Below, one piece after another: positions 16,451 to 24,930 of a DNA stretch of 64,000 nt. The stretch spans positions 2,004,001 through 2,068,000 of the forward strand of contig NC_010718.1 of the NCBI RefSeq assembly GCF_000020005.1, written 5' to 3'. The translations under genes and the position numbers were made by a program. Within the stretch, counting starts at the first letter, position 1. Each line of letters begins with the position of its first letter. The notes under the pieces are model-generated. The model saw only the letters and a program-made list of their open reading frames with translations, had not been told where the DNA came from and did not search any database. The DNA is from Natranaerobius thermophilus JW/NM-WN-LF (GTDB lineage: Bacteria > Bacillota > Natranaerobiia > Natranaerobiales > Natranaerobiaceae).

Positions 16451-17878
16451 TTACGCTTTAACTTGTCGATAATATTCCGAAAAGAATAGGAAACCAAATC
16501 CTTTGATTACATCATTTCCAAGGGATTTGGATAAGACGGGGCTATTGGAAATTCTCCAGTAGCCCTTTCTTGTGTTTGCATATTCCCATGCTTTGTATTT
16601 ATTGGCTCCAAAGAACTTGAGCATTTTAAATTTTGTTCTCACTTTCTTCCATTGTTTCCAGTAAATCATGCGAATACGCCTTCTCATCCAACTGTCAGTA
16701 TTTATTAACAGATTCTTCATATCAGCTGGTTTAAAGTAGTTAACCCAACCCATAATGTATCGGCTAAGTTTCTTTGCTCTGGCTTCGTTGCTTATTCCAT
16801 AACTTCTAGATGTGAGTTCTTTTATTCTCGTTCTCATCTTTGTAACTGATTTAAGATGAACTCTTAATCTGGCTTTTCCTTTATGTCTGTAAAAGCCAAA
16901 CCCAAGAAATCTTACCTTTCCTACATAGGCAACTACAGTTTTATCTTTATTTACTTTGAGAAATAGTTTATTTTCGATGAAGGGTAGTATGTTCTTCAAG
17001 GTGCGTCCGGCACTTCTTCTGCTTTTACAAAAGATTAGCAGGTCGTCCGCATAGCGGACGAATTCGTGCCCCCTTTTCTCAAGTTCTTTATCCAATTCGT
17101 GGAGCATTATGTTACTGAGGATAGGGCTAAGAGGCCCGCCCTGGGGCACGCCAACTTCTGTATCCTTATAGGTGTGTTTGATCATTACTCCTGCTCTTAG
17201 ATATTTGTTGATAAGAGATATTACTCGACCGTCTTTTATTGTCTTAGATAGCACTTCTATCAATTTGCTCTGGTTTACTGTGTCAAAGTATTTCTCCAAG
17301 TCCATATCTACTACATATTTGTATCCTTCATTTATGTTTTGTTGACTTTTCTTAATTGCATCATGAGTACTGCGTCCAGGGCGAAAACCATAGCTGTTAT
17401 CTGAGAATTGCTCCTCATATATTGGAGATAGTACTTGGGCTATTGCTTGTTGGATCACCCTGTCTACCACTGTAGGTATGCCTAATTTTCTTTTCTTCCC
17501 ATCTTCTTTAGGTATCTCTACCCTTCTGACGGGATTAGGGCGGTATTTACCGTCCAGGACTCTTTGCCTGAGGTGGTCCCCGTTTTCTTTGAGATATTGT
17601 AGAAGTTCATCTACTCCCATCCCATCAATCCCGTGAGAGCCTTTGTTGGATTTTATTTTCTTGAATGCTTTATTCATGTTGTCTCTATCCAAAATTTCCT
17701 CTAGCAAATTCCCCTTCGACAAGTTTGCATTGGAGATGTTGTTTTCAGTTATCCTTAAAGAACTGTGCACTCCCGCATATCCTTCGTGTTCCGCACTATT
17801 CTTCTGCGGTGAGCCTTCTTTGCAGCTTTCGCCTGTCAGAAGTTGGCGGCACTTCATTCCTTTATTGGTAACAGTCAT
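16451..17878 (-). CDS. ltrA: group II intron reverse transcriptase/maturase (intron 2)
   Basis: This reverse transcriptase/maturase of 475 residues is only moderately similar to that of intron 1, so the introns are not recent duplicates of each other. RT motifs are PKEDGKKRKLGIPTVVDR, YGFRPGRSTHDA, VVDMDLEKYFD, VPQGGPLSPIL, YADD (FVRYADDLLIF) and KTVVAYVGKVRFLGF. Domain X includes MGWVNYFKPADMK. There is no HNH domain. An extra N-terminal stretch of about 55 residues precedes the RT core. ATG 17878 follows AGGAGGAG. Confidence 0.93.
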   Translation of the reverse strand: MTVTNKGMKCRQLLTGESCKEGSPQKNSAEHEGYAGVHSSLRITENNISNANLSKGNLLEEILDRDNMNKAFKKIKSNKGSHGIDGMGVDELLQYLKENGDHLRQRVLDGKYRPNPVRRVEIPKEDGKKRKLGIPTVVDRVIQQAIAQVLSPIYEEQFSDNSYGFRPGRSTHDAIKKSQQNINEGYKYVVDMDLEKYFDTVNQSKLIEVLSKTIKDGRVISLINKYLRAGVMIKHTYKDTEVGVPQGGPLSPILSNIMLHELDKELEKRGHEFVRYADDLLIFCKSRRSAGRTLKNILPFIENKLFLKVNKDKTVVAYVGKVRFLGFGFYRHKGKARLRVHLKSVTKMRTRIKELTSRSYGISNEARAKKLSRYIMGWVNYFKPADMKNLLINTDSWMRRRIRMIYWKQWKKVRTKFKMLKFFGANKYKAWEYANTRKGYWRISNSPVLSKSLGNDVIKGFGFLFFSEYYRQVKA

Positions 17879-18286
17879 TTACTGATCTCCTCCTAGGTTC
17901 ATCCCTTCCTTAATGATGTCGACCTCATCAAGTACTATGGAGTCTGCTGACTTCTCATGACAAATCTTATTTCAACCGTGGTTCGAAGTTCATCTTGCCA
18001 CGTCCATGAGACCTCCCACGGTAAGACGATTAACTTTCATTCCATGTACCCACATCATTTACACTGGTATGTCCGTGTAGTTGATTGGACTTCGTTTTGT
18101 ATTGCAAACTCATCCCATACCTTATGCCTGATGATGTTCGTGTGCCTTGGGTCGGAATTTTGCCTTAAGCTTCCTTCAGATCCCACCTCACGATGGGCAC
18201 CCTTGCTCTTGGCTAATGGTTGGTAACTACAAACCCCCATAGTGGACTTACACCACCTAGCTAATCGTCATGCATGGCGCACAACA

Positions 18287-18324
18287 AATAAGGGTTGCCC
18301 AAAAATTCCTGGGCAACCCTTATT
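18287..18324 (-). terminator. response-regulator terminator; insertion target of the introns
   Basis: A perfect 15-bp stem (AATAAGGGTTGCCCA, 18287-18301, with 18310-18324) lies 33 bases after the response-regulator stop. On the minus strand the stem is followed by TGTT and then intron 2. The original T tail was probably split or replaced by the intron insertion. Confidence 0.85.
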
Positions 18325-18356
18325 CTAATATAAAGTATGTATCTATTATGTCCATT

Positions 18357-19109
18357 CTAGGAGTCTATTGCTACTTGTTCTTGAAATTCTTCTAGCTTAT
18401 ATCGACTTAAAAGAGCTTTTTTGTTACTTTCTCTAAACTCTATCTCATAAGATCGATCGTAAATCTCCATAACCTTAAGTACTTTATTTACATTAACAAT
18501 ATACGATCTGTGTGTTCTGACAAAGCTATCCGTCAATTCTTCTTCTAAGTCACTTAATCTCTTAGTCGTTTCATAAATTTTCCCATCTTGTATGTGAATC
18601 AACACTTGATTTTTGTTTTTTTGTTTTTCCAAAAATAGAATATTTTCAAGAGGAATAAACAACATCTTCTTAGGTTCTTCAATTATTAAACGTGCATTAG
18701 CTTCTTTGTTAGATTCACTACCATTCCTATTTAAATTTAATCGCTCTATAAGCATCTTAATCGAATTTAATAGCTTATCCTCATCAATTGGTTTAACCAG
18801 GTAATCAAAGGGATGTACAGAGAAAGACTGCAAAGCGTATTCAGAATAAGCTGTAACAAATATAAATTCTATTTCCGGATTGACTTGTTTGATTAATTGT
18901 GCAGTCTCTAAGCCGTTCATTCTTTGATCCGTCAACTCAATGTCAATTAAAGCAATATCAGGCTGCACTTTTTCCGCCATTTCGACAGCCTCTCTAGAGC
19001 TTTCTGTGTCATAAATTTCTTTAACCATTTTATTTTGAGAAACCAAGTTTTTGACATATTTTTTGGTATAAGGTTCATCTTCTAAAATTAAAACAACCAC
19101 ACCACCCAT
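18357..19109 (-). CDS. LytTR-family response regulator
   Basis: This is a DNA-binding response regulator of 250 residues. The receiver domain (about 5-125) has acidic EDE, phospho-acceptor Asp in ALIDIEL, FVTAYSEYAL and the conserved Lys in YLVKPID. A LytTR domain (about 145-245) follows, with ILFLEKQKNKNQVLIH and FVRTHRSYIVNVNKV. Such regulators control virulence, competence or cell-wall genes and normally pair with a LytS or AgrC-type kinase. No kinase gene is adjacent, so it is an orphan in this window. ATG 19109 lies after GAGTG, a modest ribosome site. Confidence 0.92.
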   Translation of the reverse strand: MGGVVVLILEDEPYTKKYVKNLVSQNKMVKEIYDTESSREAVEMAEKVQPDIALIDIELTDQRMNGLETAQLIKQVNPEIEFIFVTAYSEYALQSFSVHPFDYLVKPIDEDKLLNSIKMLIERLNLNRNGSESNKEANARLIIEEPKKMLFIPLENILFLEKQKNKNQVLIHIQDGKIYETTKRLSDLEEELTDSFVRTHRSYIVNVNKVLKVMEIYDRSYEIEFRESNKKALLSRYKLEEFQEQVAIDS

Positions 19110-19233
19110 GTTATCACTCGCCTTTTAATAATACTTAAAACATAAATTTAAAAATATAATCTTCGTTCACTCAAAACTTTCAACCAATCTAAAATAGTTT
19201 TATTTCACCATTCCCCCTCCTTTCTTTATAAAA

Positions 19234-19307
19234 GGCCGTATTAAAGTTGAATGTTGATAACTGTAAAATTTTCAATTAAAAATTTTACAGTTATCAACAA
19301 CTAAATA
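19234..19307 (+). repeat. dispersed palindromic repeat, copy 2 (best hairpin)
   Basis: GTTGATAACTGTAAAATTTT (19253-19272) and its exact complement at 19279-19298 form a 20-bp perfect stem around a 6-base loop. It is preceded by GTATTAAAGTTGAAT and followed by AACTAAATA. The first 34 bases from GTATTAAAG are shared with the copy at 49358. Around it, 19110-19636 is AT-rich and I see no gene. Confidence 0.8.
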
Positions 19308-19636
19308 AATAAAAACCATGTGTTATAATAATTCGCAATTATTTAACATAATTCCTTCCACAATATGGGATTTTCGACGACATTTTTTTAATACTACCTA
19401 AATTCTTTGACAAGATGTTTTAAAAATTCAATGAAGTGTATATTCAGTATTACATTAGGTCTGTTCATTAATTAGTAACGGTTATTAACTCTAAATAAAA
19501 GGATGATCTGCTTAATTTATAGAAAAAGTATATATAAAGGATGCAAATGATTATTATTGATGATTTTAATAATTAACTTTGTCAATTTAAATAAAGGAGC
19601 ATTCCTGTAATGAATTAAAATGAAGATTGATAAAAA

Positions 19637-19712
19637 AAGTACCTCCTGCTAATATACGAGGTGTCGCTACACCTAGAAATGACGACCCTTAATTTAAGCA
19701 GAGGAGGTACTT
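19637..19712 (+). promoter_or_regulatory. hairpin covering the IS110 transposase ribosome site
   Basis: AAGTACCTCC-TGCT (19637-19650) pairs with AGCA and GGAGGTACTT (19697-19712). The right arm contains the GAGGAGG ribosome site 5-10 bases before ATG 19716. A second small hairpin AGGTGT-CGCT-ACACCT sits inside the loop. Confidence 0.55.
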
Positions 19713-19715
19713 ACC

Positions 19716-20999
19716 ATGAAGTATACCCAAAATGAGAGAATTAATCAAGTAAAAGAGTCAAGTTTGATTATCGGAGTAGACATTGCAAAAGCAGAACACG
19801 TAGCAAGAGCTCAGGATTTTCGGGGTGTGGAGTTTTCGAAACCAATCACCTTTGAAAACACCAGGAAAGGTTTTAAGAAGTTTTTAAGTTGGCTAGAGGT
19901 AATCAAACAAGAACAAGCAAAAGAAGAAGTCTTAGTAGGTATGGAACCTACTGGCCAATACTGGCTGACTCTAGCTCAATTTTTAAAGCAAACAGGTATC
20001 CAAACTATTTTAGTAAATCCAAATCACGTAAAGAAAAGCAAAGAACTAGACGACAACTCACCAACTAAAAATGATATTAAAGATGCAAAAGTGATAGCAC
20101 AGTTAGTAAAAGATGGCCGTTACTCAGTACCCAATATCCCTACAGGAATATATGCAGAACTACGGAATGGGATGAATTTGCGAGATCGGCTAACAGATGA
20201 CTTAAGGCGTGTAAAAGGTAGGGTAGACAATTGGTTAGATCGCTACTTCCCAGAATTCAGCACAGTGTTTAAGAACTGGGATGGAAAAGCAGCACTATTA
20301 ACTTTAAAAAAATTTCCCCTACCAAAAGAAATATTAGGTCATAGTGAAGAAGAGATAGTAAGTTGCTGGAAACAAGAAGTAAATCGAGCAGTAGGTAAAA
20401 AAAGAGCAAAAAAGCTGAAAGAAGCAGCCCAAAACAGTACTGGGCTAACAGAAGGCGAGATAATGGCAAGACAAGAATTGAAAACCCTATTGTCGCAGTA
20501 TGACGCTTTAATAGAAGAGTTAGAACAAGTACTTGTTCAGATAGAAAATATTTTAAAAGAAATTCCAGGAGCAGAAGAAATGATGAGTATTCCTGGAGTA
20601 GGGATGGTAACAGTGGCAGGATTTTTGGCTGAAGTGGGTGATCTTTCTAATTATCAACATCCAAATCAAATTAAGAAGCTGGCAGGCTTAAATCTAAAAG
20701 AGAACAGTTCAGGTAAGCACAAAGGTGAAACCAAGATAACCAAACGAGGTCGACCTCGTTTGAGAGGACTCTTATATCGCTGCGTGATTCCATTAGTAGC
20801 CAAAAACCCTGAATTTAAGTTATTACACGATTATTATACCACAAGGCCAGAAAATCCCTTAAAAAAGAAACAATCGCTTGTAGCATTAGCGTGTAGATTG
20901 ATCAGAGTTTTGTTTGCCCTAGGTACCAAAAAGACACCTTATAATGGCAGGATGATGTTAAAGAACAGTTCATTAAATTTATTGCAGGATGCTGCATAA
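19716..20999 (+). CDS. IS110-family transposase
   Basis: This is a DEDD-type recombinase of 427 residues guided by a bridge RNA. The N-terminal RuvC-like domain has GVDIAKAEH (first Asp), VGMEPTGQYW (Glu) and KNDIKDAKVIAQL (final Asp pair). A coiled-coil middle follows. The C-terminal transposase domain shows SIPGVGMVTVAGFLAEVGD, the catalytic serine in NSSGKHKG and RGRPRLRGLLYRC. The frame is intact and of usual length. ATG 19716 follows AGAGGAGGTAC. Confidence 0.93.
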   Translation: MKYTQNERINQVKESSLIIGVDIAKAEHVARAQDFRGVEFSKPITFENTRKGFKKFLSWLEVIKQEQAKEEVLVGMEPTGQYWLTLAQFLKQTGIQTILVNPNHVKKSKELDDNSPTKNDIKDAKVIAQLVKDGRYSVPNIPTGIYAELRNGMNLRDRLTDDLRRVKGRVDNWLDRYFPEFSTVFKNWDGKAALLTLKKFPLPKEILGHSEEEIVSCWKQEVNRAVGKKRAKKLKEAAQNSTGLTEGEIMARQELKTLLSQYDALIEELEQVLVQIENILKEIPGAEEMMSIPGVGMVTVAGFLAEVGDLSNYQHPNQIKKLAGLNLKENSSGKHKGETKITKRGRPRLRGLLYRCVIPLVAKNPEFKLLHDYYTTRPENPLKKKQSLVALACRLIRVLFALGTKKTPYNGRMMLKNSSLNLLQDAA

Positions 21000-21250
21000 G
21001 CAGCCAAATTGGAGTCTTAAGAATTTATACTACATCCACAAAAGGAGCACGGAGAAGCCAGTCATAATAATCCATTCGGGCATTGACCCTGCTAAGGAGC
21101 AAAACTGGCCTCCACCCTTGGCTAGGTAGAACGAAGGAATTTATAAGGGCCATAATGGACCCAGTGAGATATGGGAGGTAAAACCACCAAGGAACAAGTG
21201 GAGATCCATTAAATGTGCCACCATATTTTGCCAGGAACAACCCTTATTTA
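21000..21250 (+). ncRNA. candidate bridge (seek) RNA region of the IS110-type element
   Basis: This 250-base stretch after the transposase has no reading frame with a ribosome site and is clearly richer in G and C than the surrounding intergenic DNA. It contains several short complementary segments. In the IS1111 subgroup the guide RNA is encoded here. The call rests on position and composition only. Confidence 0.35.
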
Positions 21251-21308
21251 AAGGTACTCCTGTTTTACAAAAATTGCATTATATGAAATTTTCTTCCTAG
21301 TCCTTAAA

Positions 21309-21614
21309 ATGGATGGTAGTGAAATCTTGAGAATGAGTGAGTATATTGAAGAAATAATTAATTTATAGAGGGAGGGGATAAAAATTAATAATGAAGCTAA
21401 GAACCTGGAAAAATTATTTGATGCCTTAAAACTAGTTGACGAATTTGTAAATGAAGAAAAAAGTAGGTTAAACAAAAAAAAGCCTGTTTCTCAAAATAAC
21501 CAAAACAGGCTTTTAAAGAGTCAAAAATTAATTAGACAAGTTGTATATAAGCAAAAACCCAATAAAAAAAACGAAAAAAAGGACAATTTAAAACAGATTA
21601 TTAAGGGATATTAG
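21309..21614 (+). other. possible small gene interrupted by an in-frame TAG
   Basis: A frame from ATG 21309 reads MDGSEILRMSEYIEEIINL, meets TAG at 21366, then stays open in the same frame to TAG 21612. The second part is lysine-rich and includes KNLEKLFDALKLVDEFV. GGGAGGGG (21369-21377) lies just after the stop, before an in-frame ATT at 21384. It could be a decayed gene, two coupled short ORFs or chance. A minus-strand terminator lies inside it, which argues for caution. Confidence 0.25.
21481..21511 (-). terminator. terminator of the ankyrin/zinc-knuckle gene
   Basis: AGCCTGTTT/AAACAGGCT, extended by A/T pairs, is followed on the minus strand by eight T residues. It lies about 125 bases after the stop at 21637. 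Confidence 0.88.
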
Positions 21615-21636
21615 TAACTAATGTTCTCTAATACTT

Positions 21637-23889
21637 CTAACCTATCGGGTCTTGTTCTTCAAATAAGACAATACAATCTCCATCTAAAAATTCAATAATA
21701 TCATATTTGATTACTAACATATCTAGAGTTTCCAGTAATAATTTTCTTCCGTTATTAGATTGAATTTCATTTAAAAACTTATTTAATTCTTGAATTATCT
21801 CCTGATCATCATTAGTATAGTTAGCTATTTTAGTTAACTTTTCCCTAGAAATATATCTATATTGATCAGAAATTCCTCTGTATTTTTCGTCAAGATACTG
21901 AGGGCTAATATCGTAAAATTTTTGTGTTATTTGTCTATCTATTGTATCGTATAAAGCATAATCACCCTGGAAATCTGGACTATAACTTAGTTCTGTATAA
22001 GTTATATGATATAGTTTTCCGGTACCTTCGCAACTACTACATCCTACTACACCTCGGCCATTGCAACGCTGACACCTCTCTTTTCCATCACCCTGGCAGC
22101 GCTGACAGTTTACGCTTCCACTACTATGACAAGTTGAACAGTTCTCTAATATTTGTGCATTACCGCCACAAGTTTTACACTTTACATAGCCATCACTGCA
22201 GTCACAGTATTCTCCAATTCCAGTCCCCTGACAGTTATGACAACTAACTTCTCTGCATTCTTCCGTTTCACGTTGCTTGGAATTATTACACTCTGAACAC
22301 AAAACTTTCTTGCCATGACAAACTGTACAAACATAACCATCTGTTTTACCTTTACCTTGACAGTGGGGACAGCTTTTAAGCCATTGGGTTTTGCAAGGAC
22401 AACTTTCAGTAACTTTTTCTGTTAGATAACCATTTCCGTTACAATAAGCACATTGATAAAAACCTTTTCCATCACACAAGTCACAATTTTGATAACCAAT
22501 TTTGCAATCCTGACATTCTTTTGTTATCTCTCCTCTTCCCGAACATTCATCACATTTAACAAATCCTTTGATACAATCTGGATTCTTACATTTTACTATA
22601 CCTGTATCACAGGCAGCAGGGCACTGGTTATACCCCGTTCCTTGACAGTCATCACATTTTATAGCTGTTGATGATGAAGGAAAAGTATAGCACCCTTCAC
22701 TTGCACGATGGTTAGTGACTTTTAAATTTGATTCCAATTGATCACCTGCTCTTAAAACACCTACAGGAATAGACATAGTATCAATATCATTAACTTGAGT
22801 TCTGACAAACTTATTTACTTGATACAGATAATTACATTTAGTAATGACTAACAAATACCCGGCTTTTTGGGAAAAGATACAGGTATCTCCTGCAAATAAT
22901 TTTTTTAACTTATCCATCCAAAAATTTGGATTTTTCTTTAACAAATTTACGTATTCTTCATTAATGTTAATTTTTGGAGTATTATTGAACTGATGATTCT
23001 TAAATTCAAAATTATCTTCAGGGAAATAAACTTCAAATTTTTGATAACCTTCATTGCTGGTTCTATTACTTTCATTTATTTCAATATAGTTGATCAAACT
23101 ACGAACTGAGTTTTTCTTACCTCGGCTAATAGCATATTTAAGTGGGTTTGTACCACGAGATTCAAATAAAGACGATTTACCTTGATCTAAAAGAGCTGCA
23201 ATTACATTTGTATTTTGTCTATCAATAGCCAAGTATAAGGGAGTTAATTCATCATATATTTTTTTACCGCCTAGTTCTGGGTTTGCTCCCAGGTTTAATA
23301 AATTTATCACAGTACTGTACATATCCCTCTCAACGGCAGTTATTAACGGTGTCCGTCCTTGTTCATCCCAGGTATTAATTTGATGATATCCTGCTAAAAC
23401 TGCTCTAGCAGTGCTATCTTTATCACCTTTTTCAATTAGTTCAAACAAATTCACTTCATTTGGGGTAAATCTCTGATTTAATAGTTCAATTCGTGAAACC
23501 CAAGTTGCTATCCAATTTCTTCTTTTGGGAACATACCATAAAATAGCAATTCTTAGAGAAATAACAGTTAAAAGAATAACATAATTTAGATATAACAATT
23601 CAGATCGATCACTTGTGTGTACTATTATGGGAATCACTAAACCGATAGCAAATAATAACTTGCCTAATATAGAAGTAAAAGATACCGACCAGACTAGTCC
23701 TCCTATGAAAAATAAAATTAGTATTATAAATTGAGTATACGAAGTTAAAGGTAGATTTACTAAGAAGACACTAGTAATGACAGGAAAAACTACACAACAT
23801 AAGGTTTCAGCAATTTTATAATTTCTTTCGTAATTATCTTTTATAACTTGTAAAAAATCTAATAAAATTTTTCTCAATCTAAATAACAT
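21637..23889 (-). CDS. membrane protein with ankyrin repeats and a large CxxC zinc-knuckle array
   Basis: The 750-residue protein has three parts. Residues about 25-120 hold four hydrophobic segments. Residues about 150-290 hold ankyrin-type repeats (DEQGRTPLITAVERD, INLLNLGANPEL, ELTPLYLAIDRQNTNVIAALLDQG, GTNPLKYAISRGK). Residues about 415-628 hold at least 14 CxxC pairs, many in CxxCxGxG form as in the zinc region of DnaJ (CDDCQGTG, CPHCQGKG, CQRCNGRG, CSSCEGTG). A unique C-terminal 120 residues follow. There is no J-domain. Ankyrin repeats and CxxCxGxG knuckles both bind proteins, so a membrane-bound scaffold or chaperone is possible; this is inference. The gene stands alone between the IS110 element and the metal-transport operon. 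I know no characterised match. Confidence 0.8.
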   Translation of the reverse strand: MLFRLRKILLDFLQVIKDNYERNYKIAETLCCVVFPVITSVFLVNLPLTSYTQFIILILFFIGGLVWSVSFTSILGKLLFAIGLVIPIIVHTSDRSELLYLNYVILLTVISLRIAILWYVPKRRNWIATWVSRIELLNQRFTPNEVNLFELIEKGDKDSTARAVLAGYHQINTWDEQGRTPLITAVERDMYSTVINLLNLGANPELGGKKIYDELTPLYLAIDRQNTNVIAALLDQGKSSLFESRGTNPLKYAISRGKKNSVRSLINYIEINESNRTSNEGYQKFEVYFPEDNFEFKNHQFNNTPKININEEYVNLLKKNPNFWMDKLKKLFAGDTCIFSQKAGYLLVITKCNYLYQVNKFVRTQVNDIDTMSIPVGVLRAGDQLESNLKVTNHRASEGCYTFPSSSTAIKCDDCQGTGYNQCPAACDTGIVKCKNPDCIKGFVKCDECSGRGEITKECQDCKIGYQNCDLCDGKGFYQCAYCNGNGYLTEKVTESCPCKTQWLKSCPHCQGKGKTDGYVCTVCHGKKVLCSECNNSKQRETEECREVSCHNCQGTGIGEYCDCSDGYVKCKTCGGNAQILENCSTCHSSGSVNCQRCQGDGKERCQRCNGRGVVGCSSCEGTGKLYHITYTELSYSPDFQGDYALYDTIDRQITQKFYDISPQYLDEKYRGISDQYRYISREKLTKIANYTNDDQEIIQELNKFLNEIQSNNGRKLLLETLDMLVIKYDIIEFLDGDCIVLFEEQDPIG

Positions 23890-23984
23890 TTTTATGCCCG
23901 CTCCTTACCTTAAGAGGGTCAATATAACCATATTCTGCTAACTCTAAATAATTTCAACAAAATCACAAAAATTCCTTTCCTAAA

Positions 23985-24031
23985 TAGCGCTCTATATATT
24001 GTTGATACTGTAAAATTTTCAATGTGACGGA
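23985..24031 (-). repeat. dispersed palindromic repeat, copy 3 (short)
   Basis: TAGCGCTCTATATATTGTTG, then ATACTGTAAAATTTTC, corresponds to the complement of the last half of the copy at 61666. It lies between the ankyrin/zinc-knuckle gene and the metal transporter operon. The other half appears lost. Confidence 0.55.
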
Positions 24032-24078
24032 TTATGGAATTAAAAGTTCAATAATCGTTAAAGATAGAAATTAAAATA

Positions 24079-24098
24079 GACAGCTGTCTTCAGCTGTC
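24079..24098 (-). terminator. terminator of the ECF metal-transport operon
   Basis: GACAGCTG and CAGCTGTC form a perfect 8-bp stem with loop TCTT, overlapping the last two bases of the ATPase stop codon. TATTTTAATTTC follows on the minus strand. Confidence 0.78.
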
Positions 24099-24930
24099 AA
24101 GTGTTATTAATTCCTTTCAAATAATACTCTGCTTGATCCAATGTAACTGGAATATCAACCTGATATCCCCTTTGTCTCAATCTATGAAAAAGCATAACCA
24201 ACATTGGTGGATGCAAACCTGCTTGATGCAGTTTATCCAAATCTATTAAAATTTCATCGGGCTTTCCCCTGGCAAGTATTTCTCCTTTTGATAAAACGTA
24301 TACATTGTCTGCCCAACCTGCAACCCAATTTAAATCATGGGTTGTTAACAACACTGTCACACCGTATTCATCATTTATCCAGTTTAATATTTTCTCTACT
24401 TCTTCATGGGATTTAGAGTCTAAAGAATCTAAAGGCTCGTCCAGTATTAACAGTTCAGGCTTATGTACTAAAGCACCCGCTAGTGCTACTTTCTGCTTTT
24501 CTCCTCCACTTAGATAATGAGGAATTTTATGTAGTATATGTTCAATTCCTAGTAATGAAGCCACTCTATTAACTTCTCTTTCGATTTGATCCCTAGCAAC
24601 TTTGGCTTGTCGCAGAGTAAAGGCTATATCATCATACACCCTAGGACCTATAATTTGTTCATCGACATTTTGAAGCACAACTCCTAATTTATGTCTGAGT
24701 CTGTTGAATTGTTTCCCAGGTATAAGTCCAGCCACTTCCACTTGACCCTGAGTGGGCTTAGTTAAACCAATAATCACCGATAGAATTGTAGTCTTTCCTG
24801 TTCCATTTGCCCCAAGGATGGCTAATTTTTCTCCCCGATGGGCGATTAGGCTTTTCTGATTTGAAATTTGCACTGTAGTGCCGTCAGAGTATACATGTTT
24901 TAAGTCTCTAACTATTATAATCGGATCCAT
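24097..24930 (-). CDS. cbiO: ECF-type metal transporter ATP-binding protein
   Basis: This is the ATPase that powers uptake through CbiMQ. The ABC domain shows Walker A GANGTGKTT, the Q-loop LQNVDEQI, signature LSGGEKQKVALAGALV, Walker B LLILDEPLDSLD and the switch His in TTHDLNW. I start at ATG 24930, after GGCGGTGAT; ATG 24945 lies upstream of that site. The start overlaps the end of cbiQ by 16 bases, which indicates coupled translation. A single ATPase gene suggests a homodimer, as in cobalt and nickel systems. Confidence 0.93.
   Translation of the reverse strand: MDPIIIVRDLKHVYSDGTTVQISNQKSLIAHRGEKLAILGANGTGKTTILSVIIGLTKPTQGQVEVAGLIPGKQFNRLRHKLGVVLQNVDEQIIGPRVYDDIAFTLRQAKVARDQIEREVNRVASLLGIEHILHKIPHYLSGGEKQKVALAGALVHKPELLILDEPLDSLDSKSHEEVEKILNWINDEYGVTVLLTTHDLNWVAGWADNVYVLSKGEILARGKPDEILIDLDKLHQAGLHPPMLVMLFHRLRQRGYQVDIPVTLDQAEYYLKGINNT

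Larger units (their letters stand above)
16369..18282 (-). mobile_element. group II intron 2 (bacterial class C type) with its RT gene
   Basis: The intron starts on the minus strand at 18282 with the canonical GTGCGCC. It ends near 16369 after CTACTCGAT. Domain V is at 16445-16411 and a domain VI hairpin (GTAGATAA...TTATCTAC) follows. The 5' exon is the terminator of the response regulator: its stem ends and TTTGTT follows, then the intron begins. Insertion directly after a terminator stem is the signature of class C introns. Length is about 1.9 kb. Confidence 0.88.
19638..21258 (+). mobile_element. IS110-family insertion sequence (ends approximate)
   Basis: The element is defined by an IS110-type transposase plus about 80 bases of upstream and 250 bases of downstream non-coding DNA. 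AGTACCT (19638-19644) and its complement AGGTACT (21252-21258) mark possible subterminal repeats. IS110 elements make no target duplication and have poor terminal repeats, so the true ends cannot be fixed by eye. The long 3' non-coding part favours the IS1111 subgroup. Confidence 0.7.
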
